From a virus, in the IMG/VR virus record IMGVR_UViG_3300031251_000967, positions 1 to 64,000 of that record: 64,000 nucleotides of DNA. One strand, written 5' to 3'. Shown here one piece after another: positions 57,901 through 64,000 of this stretch. The translations under genes were made by a program, and so were the position numbers. The notes under the pieces were generated by a model. The model saw nothing but the letters and a program-made list of their open reading frames with translations. It did no database searches and was not told the DNA's origin. The first letter of the stretch is position 1, and each line of letters opens with the position of its first letter.

Positions 57901-58026
57901 TCAGTTCTGTTCCTGCCGCCACTCGCGGATGTGTTGGTGGCATTGGTCGGTGCAGTGGAAATACCGGGCCGCGTAGCCCATCAGAAAGCAGGCGAGACAC
58001 GCACCAAACCACGCGAGGTATTCCAT
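57901..58026 (-). CDS. 41-residue membrane protein
   Basis: An N-terminal hydrophobic helix (EYLAWFGACLACFLMGYAA) followed by a His/Cys-containing tail (RYFHCTDQCHQHIREW). The tail could coordinate a metal. No family recognised. Confidence 0.5.
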   Translation of the reverse strand: MEYLAWFGACLACFLMGYAARYFHCTDQCHQHIREWRQEQN

Positions 58027-58048
58027 GCTGTCCTCCTGTAAGGGGCGA

Positions 58049-58837
58049 TCAGACCCGACCGTCTTTGCCGGTGCGGGGGCGAACGGGAGTCGGTCCCAAG
58101 GCGTCGTTCTTCACGGTGTAGTGAGGGGCGCGGGCTCGAACGGCATCGACGCCGCCGGCCGCGGCAAGCCACTCCTCGATGCTGTCCGTGACGATCGCGG
58201 GGCGGGTGAACTCAGCGGGCGGAAGACCTATCTTCTCATCCTCACGGGCGCGCTGAAGCCGCTGAGTGGGCGCGCCGTGACGCGATGCTGTTACCCTTGC
58301 CCCCGCCCTTCCGCCGTCGGCACAGCGAGACCGCCGGCACTTCATGGCGCCGCACGTCCGGCCGGTGTGGGTGTAGGTCGCCTCGCAGACCGGGCAGATA
58401 CGCTTGGCATTCTCCCGCATCGCCCGCGCAGCCATCTGGCAGGCGGCATCCCGGCAGTAATGGCGTCTCTCGAATGTCTTCTGGCTTTCGCGGGACTTAT
58501 CGCGGACGAGGACTTCGTTGCAGGCGAGGCAGCGGCGCGCGTTGGCGGCGATGTGCGCCTGCCGGCACGCCTCGTTGCAGTACTTCCGCTTCTCCCACTG
58601 AGCGCGGCTGAGAGCACCCTTCACCAAGGGCTTTCCGCACCCGGGAAAGGCGCAGATCTTCACATCCGAAGAAGCCGGCGCTCCGCACCCGTTCATATCA
58701 GCCGGCGAGGCGGATTGATGCGGAGCGCCGCAGGTAGCGGTGGGCGAGACCGCTCGGGAGGGAAGCCCGCGGGGACTCTCCCCGCCTTCGGACGCCGCAA
58801 CACTCAACAGCGCCGGAAGAGATGAACCGGAGAGCAT
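58049..58837 (-). CDS. Multi-zinc-finger phage protein
   Basis: 262 residues. Several treble-clef-like units recur: ICAFPGCGKPLVKG...RKYCNEACRQAH, RCLACNEVL...RRHYCRDAACQMA, ICPVCEATYTHTGRTCGAMK. Such arrays resemble HNH-associated zinc domains, but no nuclease motif follows. A helical C-terminus (TDSIEEWLAAAGGVDAVRA) ends the protein. ATG 58837 overlaps the upstream TAA, arguing against an ATG further upstream. Confidence 0.65.
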   Translation of the reverse strand: MLSGSSLPALLSVAASEGGESPRGLPSRAVSPTATCGAPHQSASPADMNGCGAPASSDVKICAFPGCGKPLVKGALSRAQWEKRKYCNEACRQAHIAANARRCLACNEVLVRDKSRESQKTFERRHYCRDAACQMAARAMRENAKRICPVCEATYTHTGRTCGAMKCRRSRCADGGRAGARVTASRHGAPTQRLQRAREDEKIGLPPAEFTRPAIVTDSIEEWLAAAGGVDAVRARAPHYTVKNDALGPTPVRPRTGKDGRV

Positions 58838-58965
58838 TACTTGCACCCTCCGGCGATCCACAAACTCCCGACGGTAATCGCGTGGGAGATGATCAGCGGA
58901 TAGAGATACGGGAGCATGAGTGCGGTGAATGCCGCGCGGTAGGGGGCGAAGGGATCGAGGATCAT
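58837..58965 (-). CDS. 42-residue membrane protein
   Basis: Two short hydrophobic helices (AAFTALMLPYLYPLIISHA and TVGSLWIAGG). Four-base overlap with the preceding gene and TAATG with the next. No family recognised. Confidence 0.5.
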   Translation of the reverse strand: MILDPFAPYRAAFTALMLPYLYPLIISHAITVGSLWIAGGCK

Positions 58966-59240
58966 GACTGAATGCCCAGCCGCGTCATCAGCGCTTCGAC
59001 GCCGTCCTTCGCGTCCTTGAGCGAAAGGCCCGCAAGGGAGCGCGCCAACTTGATCGCCTCGATTTTGGAGATGCCGGCCCGAAGCTGGCGCTCCACTTGG
59101 TCGGCCCAGCACACGCCGCGAAAGGTCTCGACGAGGGTTCGCGGGTCGCGCCGTGCGATGGCGTAGACGAGCGCGCGATAATCGAGTTCGCCGGCAAGAA
59201 CGGCGATGGCCTCTGCGTGCCAGTTGACTTGGTCGCTCAC
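58962..59240 (-). CDS. Protein with ribosomal L7/L12-like C-terminus
   Basis: 92 residues from GTG 59240. The last ~30 residues (GISKIEAIKLARSLAGLSLK followed by DAKDGVEALM) match the KIxVIKxVRxxTGLGLKEAK signature of the L7/L12 C-terminal domain, which binds translation factors. The N-terminal 60 residues are a different helical domain. Function unknown. Confidence 0.65.
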   Translation of the reverse strand: MSDQVNWHAEAIAVLAGELDYRALVYAIARRDPRTLVETFRGVCWADQVERQLRAGISKIEAIKLARSLAGLSLKDAKDGVEALMTRLGIQS

Positions 59241-60046
59241 GCCGTCACCTCGTCCACCGGGACAGCGGAACGACGGCGCTTGGGGAACTGGAGGACGCCT
59301 TGCCCTCCGACGACGCCATTGTGTTCGAGCACCCATTCGTTGCCGAACTCGACCATGCAGGCGTTCGCGAAGTCGATCGGGAACAGCCATTTGGCGGAGT
59401 GCGGGCAGCGGCGGAGCGCCACGCCCTTCAACAAGGCTCTCTCGCGCATCGCGTAGTAGAGCCGGGCCTGGAGGCTGCGGCGCTTGCGAGATACGGCCTT
59501 GGCGCGGTCAAGGATGGCGCGCACGGAGATGTATTCGGCGACGGCGATACGGGCGTCCGCCGCCAGCATCAGCGCATCGACCCTGTTCCTAAGCTCCGTA
59601 ACGGTGTCTCGCAGGGCGGCAACGTCTTCGTGAACACCCTCGAAACGCGGGCTGACGACGCTCTTGACGATGCCGCCGAACTGACCGGCCGGGAACTCGT
59701 ACGCCGGCTGAGGCTTGCCGACCATCCGCTCGCGGACAACCTCGTTTACCCAGGCATGGAACTCGGGCGACAGGTACTTCGCATAGGCAAGTCCAACCTG
59801 CCAATGCGCCCACGTCGAGCCATTACGGCCGCGCTCACCCACGATAATGTCGCCCTGGCGGACATTTTGCGCCGAGGCGACGTATTCAACGAATTCGCGC
59901 GTCGCGTCGATTTCCAGCCATTTCGACGGCCGCCGGCTGTCGTCGGCACCGGCTGCGCGCCACATATCCGTGAGGTTCAGCCGCTCGCCGCGATCGCGGA
60001 CAATCTCGCCATTGAAGGAGAGCGCCGGAAGGTTCTTGTCATTCAT
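59237..60046 (-). CDS. KilA-N domain protein (antirepressor-like)
   Basis: 269 residues. Residues ~20-112 (LNLTDMWRAAGADDSRRPSK ... WAHWQVGLAYAKYLSPEFHA) form a KilA-N DNA-binding domain, known from phage antirepressors. A coiled coil (~135-165) and a C-terminal basic domain follow. Near the start of the early operon; it may antagonise the repressor. Confidence 0.88.
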   Translation of the reverse strand: MNDKNLPALSFNGEIVRDRGERLNLTDMWRAAGADDSRRPSKWLEIDATREFVEYVASAQNVRQGDIIVGERGRNGSTWAHWQVGLAYAKYLSPEFHAWVNEVVRERMVGKPQPAYEFPAGQFGGIVKSVVSPRFEGVHEDVAALRDTVTELRNRVDALMLAADARIAVAEYISVRAILDRAKAVSRKRRSLQARLYYAMRERALLKGVALRRCPHSAKWLFPIDFANACMVEFGNEWVLEHNGVVGGQGVLQFPKRRRSAVPVDEVTA

Positions 60047-60312
60047 AATGAACTAGTCCTGGTGAAATTAGCCTCGCCGTACATCTTGATCGCGCCGACT
60101 AACCGGCCGCTGATCTCATGCATGGCGTCGAGCATCCCTGGCGTGCCGGGCTTGCCCATCTCGATCTCACCGATTTCGACGGTGAGTTCATGCATCATTT
60201 CGTGCGCGAGGTCGTACAGACGCTTGGTTCGCGCTGCGGTAGCGGAACCCTTGGAATGTTCAGGACGTTGTTCCCCGTTGAGGGCGGAATGTGCGTGCGA
60301 CCCGTCCGGCAT
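60043..60312 (-). CDS. Hypothetical helical phage protein
   Basis: 89 residues. A disordered start then helices (RTKRLYDLAHEMMHELTVEI, GMLDAMHEISGRLVGAIKMY). No family recognised. Its stop overlaps the KilA-N start. Confidence 0.6.
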   Translation of the reverse strand: MPDGSHAHSALNGEQRPEHSKGSATAARTKRLYDLAHEMMHELTVEIGEIEMGKPGTPGMLDAMHEISGRLVGAIKMYGEANFTRTSSL

Positions 60313-60314
60313 GA

Positions 60315-60470
60315 TTACCCCCGTCTGTCCTGGTTGCTGTTGCCGCCGCTTCCGCTGCGCCCCCATCGGACCAGCGCGACACCGAGGCGAGCGACGGCGG
60401 CACCGGCATCGCCAAAGGTTCGTCCAAGGGCGACCAGCGCCCGACCCGCATAGACCGCGAGGGTTTTCAT
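60315..60470 (-). CDS. 51-residue amphipathic protein
   Basis: One long Ala/Val/Arg helix (LAVYAGRALVALGRTFGDAG) followed by a Gly/Ser tail. ATG 60470 overlaps the upstream stop (ATGA). No family recognised. Confidence 0.5.
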   Translation of the reverse strand: MKTLAVYAGRALVALGRTFGDAGAAVARLGVALVRWGRSGSGGNSNQDRRG

Positions 60471-60715
60471 CCGTTGTCGTCTTCCAGTTCCCCGCGGATC
60501 AGGGCGATCTCGCGCCGACGCAATTCCAACTCTCTCAGCCCAACGTCGATCGTGCGGGCGAGTTCTTCGCGGCGGCTCTGCGGCACGCCTTCGATGAGCC
60601 AATTACGCGCCGTGGCCCAAGCGATCCCAAACTGTCGCGCTGTCCACTTCGCAGTGTCGCGCGGGGCGAGCTTGTAGAGGATCGCGGGCGATATCCGTTC
60701 GACGCGCGCGGTCAT
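60467..60715 (-). CDS. Small HTH-like phage protein
   Basis: 82 residues. DTAKWTARQFGIAWATARNW followed by LIEGVPQSRREELARTI looks like a helix-turn-helix of the kind used to recognise DNA, with a charged C-terminal helix. Coupled on both sides by four-base overlaps. Confidence 0.6.
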   Translation of the reverse strand: MTARVERISPAILYKLAPRDTAKWTARQFGIAWATARNWLIEGVPQSRREELARTIDVGLRELELRRREIALIRGELEDDNG

Positions 60716-61281
60716 TCGTCTACCCCTTTTGGGTAGATGCATCTTGCTTCTGTGCATTGAGGGCTTCCCACGGCAATGTCTTGTCCGTGATGACCAGCAA
60801 GCACGTTCATACCATCCGGGAAATTGAGGCGCGCGAACTCGCCGAACCATTGCTTGGCGGCGCGGTCGTAGGCGGTAGCGGCCTCGATCTCGGTGTCGTA
60901 AATACCGATGAATACGCGGTTCGCCCCACATTTCAGTGCGGCGTGGTACTTCCTATAAACCTTGCTCACGCCCTTGAAGCCGGTGCGAGCGGAGCGTCTG
61001 TTCCGATTGTTTTCAGTTTTCGAGCAGAGACGGAGATTGGCGCGGCGGTTATCAAGACCGTCGCCATTAATGTGATCAACCAACAAGCCCGGCGGCGCGT
61101 CGAGGATGAAGCGATGCATCCATACGTGGGTGATCCGCTTACCGTCCCGCACGCCACGGCTCGCATATCTGCGGTCACTCGGGTAAAGGCGCGCCTGCCA
61201 CCGGAACGCCAGAACGCGGTCTGCGTCGGCGTCGTCGACGATCGCTTCCAGCCCTTTTGTCAAAGGAACGCGCGCAACCAT
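60712..61281 (-). CDS. HNH-AP2 homing endonuclease-like protein
   Basis: 189 residues. HRFILDAPPGLLVDHINGDG, LDNRRANLRLCSKTENNRN is the HNH_3 core (D-H...N-G...N-x8-N); residues ~95-150 (GFKGVSKVYRKYHAALKCGA, RVFIGIYDTEIEAATAYDRA) are an AP2 DNA-binding domain. This domain pair is typical of mobile phage endonucleases. It opens the leftward early operon. Confidence 0.88.
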   Translation of the reverse strand: MVARVPLTKGLEAIVDDADADRVLAFRWQARLYPSDRRYASRGVRDGKRITHVWMHRFILDAPPGLLVDHINGDGLDNRRANLRLCSKTENNRNRRSARTGFKGVSKVYRKYHAALKCGANRVFIGIYDTEIEAATAYDRAAKQWFGEFARLNFPDGMNVLAGHHGQDIAVGSPQCTEARCIYPKGVDE

Positions 61282-61432
61282 GTCACGCACTCCTGACCGG
61301 CAAGCGCTCGCCAAGGGCGGCGGCGGTGAGAAGAGAGTTTTGCTCCGGGAGGCGGGAGCGGAGAGCGGCCGGGACCAGCGCGGGGGTGCTGGACCGGCCG
61401 TTTCCTCGTGCACGTGCACGAGCGGACGGCTG

Positions 61433-61570
61433 ATGACGGCCGAGAGCTATCTCGAAGCCGCCGCCAAGCTGAGACGGGAAGCGGATAGCCTGCCCGACAA
61501 TATGCGGCAGGCATGGCTGCGCGGGGCCGAGCGCTTCGAAGCCATCGCGGCCGAAATCGACACCGATTAA
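61433..61570 (+). CDS. 45-residue helical protein
   Basis: MTAESYLEAAAKLRREADSL... is one charged helical hairpin. On the plus strand between the early operon and the cro-like gene. An 18-bp perfect palindrome, CTCGTGCACGTGCACGAG, at 61405-61422 lies just upstream and may regulate it. Confidence 0.5.
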   Translation: MTAESYLEAAAKLRREADSLPDNMRQAWLRGAERFEAIAAEIDTD

Positions 61571-61854
61571 CCGAAAATCAACTTCTCGTCCGGCAGCGCA
61601 GTCCGTTAGGCACCCTAAGATTGAGGGTCCGAACGGACTGATTTCTTTGCTGGCAGGGCCGAGCGGCATGGGGGTGCCTGAGTGGGGTTTAGGTCGGGGG
61701 AAGGCGCAGGCGTGCTAGGCGGTTACGATCGGCCTACGCGTGTACGTGCATGTGCGGGAGCCGGCGGGCCCCTGGTGGAAGGGGCCAATCCGCCCGCCGG
61801 GCCGCTCCACGGCGCTCTCCGAACGGCCGAAGGAAAGAGCGCTGCGGAAGAGGG
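61571..61854. other. Gap before the cro-like gene, no gene seen
   Basis: 284 bp. A plus-strand open frame runs through it but has poor codon use and crosses the end of the cro-like gene. The stretch holds several GC-rich inverted repeats (e.g. GCCGGCGGGCCCC near 61760) of the sort found in leader or terminator regions. Confidence 0.4.
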
Positions 61855-62100
61855 TCATCGCGTGATGGCGTCCTTAGAGTCTTTCGCGCACGCTTCCGTG
61901 TGCGCGGATAGCCATGCTTGATTGAAGTCGTTCGCCGTGACGTGGCCGTCCGTAACCGCTTCGATCTTCGCTATGATTTCAGGACGAGGCCGCCGGATGC
62001 CGCGCTCGTAGCGGCTCATGGAGACCTCGGTTACGCCAACCCTCGCGGCGATTTCCGCTAGGGTAACGTTCGCGCTGTTTCGATATTCACTGAGCTGCAT
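61855..62100 (-). CDS. Cro-like XRE regulator
   Basis: 81 residues. VTLAEIAARVGVTEVSMSRY, ERGIRRPRPEIIAKIEAVTD is a compact XRE HTH, and the DGHVTANDFNQ end is usual in Cro-type proteins. Read leftward from the immunity region from a promoter with an exact TTGACA. Expected to act against the repressor at the same operators. Confidence 0.85.
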   Translation of the reverse strand: MQLSEYRNSANVTLAEIAARVGVTEVSMSRYERGIRRPRPEIIAKIEAVTDGHVTANDFNQAWLSAHTEACAKDSKDAITR

Positions 62101-62106
62101 GCGCCC

Positions 62107-62173
62107 ACACTAACCGCACCGGTAAGAGATGTCAACCGAAACGGAAAGTGACTTACCTTACCAAAACGGTAAG
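62107..62173. promoter_or_regulatory. Operator cluster (three 17-bp sites) and cro promoter
   Basis: Sites: CTAACCGCACCGGTAAG (62110-62126), weaker TCAACCGAAACGGAAAG (62132-62148) and CTTACCAAAACGGTAAG (62157-62173), with centres 22 and 25 bp apart. On the minus strand TTGACA (62135-62130), 17 bp, TAGTGT (62112-62107) forms a strong promoter for the cro-like gene. Site 1 lies between its -35 and -10, so repressor binding should block it. Confidence 0.85.
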
Positions 62174-62215
62174 ACTCCTGGCATATGGACTTTTGGTCAG
62201 AGAGGCGAGCGGCGC

Positions 62216-62881
62216 ATGAACAATTTGCGCGCAATTAGAGAGATGCGGGGCCTTACACAAAAAGAATTGGCCGATCGCATAAATACGACCGATGTATCGG
62301 TTTCGCGGTATGAGAGCCAAGATAGCAGACTGAACCTGCCACTTCTCCGCCAATTGGCGAACGTCCTTAATGTATCGGTCGGGCAGATCGTGGGCGAAAG
62401 GCCCTTGCCTTCCGAAGTGGAGAAAGTAAGGATACCTACCGGTCAGAAGATAAGGGTGGATGATACCAATCCGGTCCCCCTTCTCCGCTGGGAGGAAATC
62501 GAACCTTGGTTGGGCTTGACACCGTCCGAGCGTCGCGCGAAACAAAGCGAGAACATTTGGACGGACCAGTCCGTGGATGAAAACACCTTCGCTATCCGGC
62601 TCGTCGATACCAGCAACGCGCCAGAGTTTAATCCTGAGGAAGTAATTATCTTCAAGGTTATGACACCACGTCCCGGCGACATGGTCTTGGCGAAGCGCAA
62701 GGGCGCAATTGATTGCGTTTTCCGCAAATATCGCCCGCTTGGCCCGTGCTCTGCCACTGGACCTGTCGTATGCGATCTCGTCCCCCTTAATCCGGACTGG
62801 CCGACTATCCGGCTTGACGGCGAGCATCTTGGCGTCATCCACGCGGTGATGATTGAGCATCGCCGCTACAGGAAGCCGTGA
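62216..62881 (+). CDS. CI-like repressor with S24 (LexA-type) C-terminal domain
   Basis: 221 residues. XRE HTH at ~14-34 (TQKELADRINTTDVSVSRYE) and an S24-type C-terminal fold: Ser133 in VDTSNAPEF, PRPGDMVLAKRKG, and probable Lys171 (CVFRKY). That pair suggests RecA-stimulated self-cleavage, so the prophage is probably DNA-damage inducible. ATG 62216 with AGAGG upstream is chosen over the longer reading, which would overlap the operators. Confidence 0.9.
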   Translation: MNNLRAIREMRGLTQKELADRINTTDVSVSRYESQDSRLNLPLLRQLANVLNVSVGQIVGERPLPSEVEKVRIPTGQKIRVDDTNPVPLLRWEEIEPWLGLTPSERRAKQSENIWTDQSVDENTFAIRLVDTSNAPEFNPEEVIIFKVMTPRPGDMVLAKRKGAIDCVFRKYRPLGPCSATGPVVCDLVPLNPDWPTIRLDGEHLGVIHAVMIEHRRYRKP

Positions 62882-62911
62882 ACCGCACCGCTCCCACTTA
62901 ATACGGCATCG

Positions 62912-62963
62912 CCTACCGTTACGGTAATTTCTGCTGGACACTGACTTACCGATACGGTAGATA
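62912..62963 (+). promoter_or_regulatory. Rightward operator pair and promoter
   Basis: Operators CCTACCGTTACGGTAAT (62912-62928) and CTTACCGATACGGTAGA (62945-62961) match the cluster upstream of the repressor. Promoter: TGGACA (62935-62940), 17 bp, TAGATA (62958-62963), with the second operator between the boxes. It drives the rightward operon starting at 63013. Confidence 0.8.
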
Positions 62964-63012
62964 TGATCTCCATCAGCGCCGCTCACCCGGCGAGACGCGA
63001 TGGAGCCAGACA

Positions 63013-63363
63013 GTGTCAGCAGACGGACAGAACAAGCCCCAGACGCCCTGGTCCGCTGGTAAGTACCTCATCGGTCCGAACGTCGAGCAGATCCGGGCGC
63101 AAGCGACGCGAGTGATCCGCGGGCGCATCCCGCAGCAGGTGCGCCGCGAATTGATGGCAGCCGTAAAAGCGGGCGCGCTCGGTCACCTCAAGAAGGACGG
63201 CTTGAAGCCGGAAATCTTCTTCCACCCCGACCACGAGAACGGCGCGATTGAGCGGCAGAAGCGCGAGGCCGCCTACTCCATCGAGTGCATCGCCACGGTG
63301 ATTGCGCCGACTCCGGTGTCGGAGCGCATCGACGCCGCTCTCTCCAAGGCAGGTGTCTCGTGA
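63013..63363 (+). CDS. Hypothetical early phage protein
   Basis: 116 residues from GTG 63013, first gene behind the rightward operator-controlled promoter. LIGPNVEQIRAQATRVIRGR and helical middle; the C-terminal third (RQKREAAYSIECIATVIAPT) is mixed. No family recognised. GTG of the next gene overlaps its stop. Confidence 0.65.
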   Translation: MSADGQNKPQTPWSAGKYLIGPNVEQIRAQATRVIRGRIPQQVRRELMAAVKAGALGHLKKDGLKPEIFFHPDHENGAIERQKREAAYSIECIATVIAPTPVSERIDAALSKAGVS

Positions 63364-63755
63364 CGGCGCAGCGGGAGAGCGAGGCGATGACGCCGGCAGA
63401 GATCCTGCGGGAGGCGATGGAGAACATGACTTCTCCGACGCCATGGTCGACTTGGATGCAGGATGATCTTGTCGTCATCACCGACGCGGACGGCGAGTTG
63501 GTCTGCGATCTCGGTAGCGACAATCTCGACGCTGAAGACCCGGAAGAGGCGCCGATCAAGGCCCGCCTTCACGCCGACGCTGACCTGATCGTCACCGCAG
63601 TCAACAGCCACATCTCCTTGCTGGCGGCAGCAAAAGCGTCGCTTGAAGAACTCGAATGCTTCAACCGCATGCCAATGGCGAGCGGAACGCTTGATGACGT
63701 GATCTCCCGGCTACGTGCCGCCATTTCCCTCGCCGAGCAGGGAGACGCACCGTGA
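63360..63755 (+). CDS. Hypothetical early phage protein
   Basis: 131 residues from GTG 63360 (GTGA overlap). PTPWSTWMQDDLVVITDADG and ARLHADADLIVTAVNSHISL are typical of short phage proteins with a beta-hairpin plus helices (ead/Ea22-like style). Function unknown. Confidence 0.65.
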   Translation: MTAQRESEAMTPAEILREAMENMTSPTPWSTWMQDDLVVITDADGELVCDLGSDNLDAEDPEEAPIKARLHADADLIVTAVNSHISLLAAAKASLEELECFNRMPMASGTLDDVISRLRAAISLAEQGDAP

Positions 63756-63949
63756 GCGACACCTATCGGTACCGCAACTCATGGATTTACCTCCGCCCTG
63801 GCCACTCCGGCTGGTGGCTCTGGACGGTGGAATTTCCTGAAGGAACGCCGGAGCCGGAGTCCCTGCCAGACAACCGAGCAGCATCGAAGAGCAATGCGCA
63901 CGCTGCCGCCCTCCAGTTCATCGACGCTACTCTCGGAGCCGCACCGTGA
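63752..63949 (+). CDS. Hypothetical early phage protein
   Basis: 65 residues from a GTG overlapping the upstream stop. SWIYLRPGHSGWWLWTVEFP indicates a small beta-sheet domain. No family recognised. Confidence 0.6.
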   Translation: MSDTYRYRNSWIYLRPGHSGWWLWTVEFPEGTPEPESLPDNRAASKSNAHAAALQFIDATLGAAP

Positions 63950-64000
63950 GCACGGCATCAGTCATCACGATCGACGACATCGAGCGCCGCCGCCGGGAGA
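63946..64000 (+). CDS. Start of next rightward gene (partial)
   Basis: A GTG overlapping the previous stop (GTGA) opens a frame reading STASVITIDDIERRRRE to the window edge. Too short to identify. Confidence 0.5.
   Translation, partial: MSTASVITIDDIERRRRE

Larger units (their letters stand above)
2160..64000. mobile_element. Large temperate contractile-tailed prophage, right end outside window
   Basis: From the tRNA-Thr 3' end to the window edge every recognisable gene is phage-like: lambda-type head genes, Mu-type tail and baseplate genes, lysis genes, an early operon and a repressor/Cro immunity region. No integrase or second copy of the tRNA end is present, so the element extends past 64 kb. 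Late and early genes mostly run leftward; the immunity region lies near the right side. It is probably complete and functional, since the structural set is full and no large decay is seen. Confidence 0.93.

Noticed and set aside
59300-60736. 478-codon plus-strand open frame
   Set aside because: Antisense to the KilA-N gene and its neighbours, which have real domains and coupled starts.
2173-64000. CRISPR array or insertion sequence
   Set aside because: No regularly spaced direct repeats and no transposase-like ORF were found on either strand.

Overview
The window is high-GC alphaproteobacterial DNA. It holds a short chromosomal stretch (1 to about 2172) followed by at least 62 kb of one large temperate contractile-tailed prophage that runs off the right edge. 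The chromosomal part has the start of tuf (minus strand) with tRNA-Gly(TCC) and tRNA-Tyr(GTA) just upstream of it. Divergent from these are an RlmB-type 23S rRNA 2'-O-methyltransferase gene, a translationally coupled NUDIX hydrolase gene and an intact tRNA-Thr(TGT). Base composition, the tRNA/tuf order and the phage-borne GapR (DUF2312) gene point to Alphaproteobacteria; I do not name a genus.

The prophage starts at the 3' end of tRNA-Thr, the likely attachment site. No integrase or second attachment site lies inside the window, so the right end must be beyond 64 kb. Region by region: (a) 2.3-7.9 kb, plus strand: about 19 tiny, mostly overlapping accessory genes (J-domain protein, several Cys-rich zinc-ribbon-like proteins, small membrane proteins), with one minus-strand HTH regulator gene facing an inverted repeat. 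(b) 7.9-12.6 kb, minus: putative lysis/envelope genes (two lipoproteins, holin-like proteins, SleB-type cell-wall hydrolase), a DUF6378-like protein, a free-standing HNH protein with its own terminator, and a calcineurin-like metallophosphoesterase with an HTH. (c) 12.8-14.0 kb, plus: four small genes, two of them behind near-identical promoter/leader sequences. (d) 14.1-37.1 kb, minus: tail-fibre, Mu-type baseplate, tape measure, tail tube and sheath, then lambda-type head genes and the GpA/Nu1 terminase. Two cargo genes sit within the baseplate block: a secreted SGNH-GH16 protein in the same direction and an opposing lipoprotein gene. (e) 37.2-46.3 kb, minus: a tail-completion-like protein and large adhesin-like or receptor-binding structural proteins, including a ten-copy repeat protein and a 1453-residue protein. 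(f) 46.5-49.3 kb: an O-acyltransferase and a small membrane protein gene (plus), a chain of tiny minus-strand genes, and an intergenic segment with two strong inverted repeats. (g) 49.3-61.3 kb, minus: the early operon, with a DUF6456-like protein, DUF1376 replication protein, PAPS-reductase-like protein, DNA methyltransferase with an HNH gene nested in another frame, DUF1064 nuclease-like protein, GapR, KilA-N protein and AP2/HNH protein. (h) 61.4-64 kb: immunity region with a Cro-like gene (minus), an S24-type repressor gene (plus), two clusters of 17-bp operators, and a rightward operon continuing out of the window.

How it works together: the repressor and Cro-like protein should control a leftward early operon and a rightward operon through operators of consensus CTTACC-N5-GGTAAG. 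The late leftward genes build a hybrid particle with a lambda-like head and a Mu-like contractile tail. Several genes look like lysogenic-conversion cargo, notably the acyltransferase and the lipoprotein whose C-terminus matches the phage's own tape-measure C-terminus. The two observations I would check first are the HNH gene nested wholly inside the methyltransferase gene, and that lipoprotein/tape-measure similarity.
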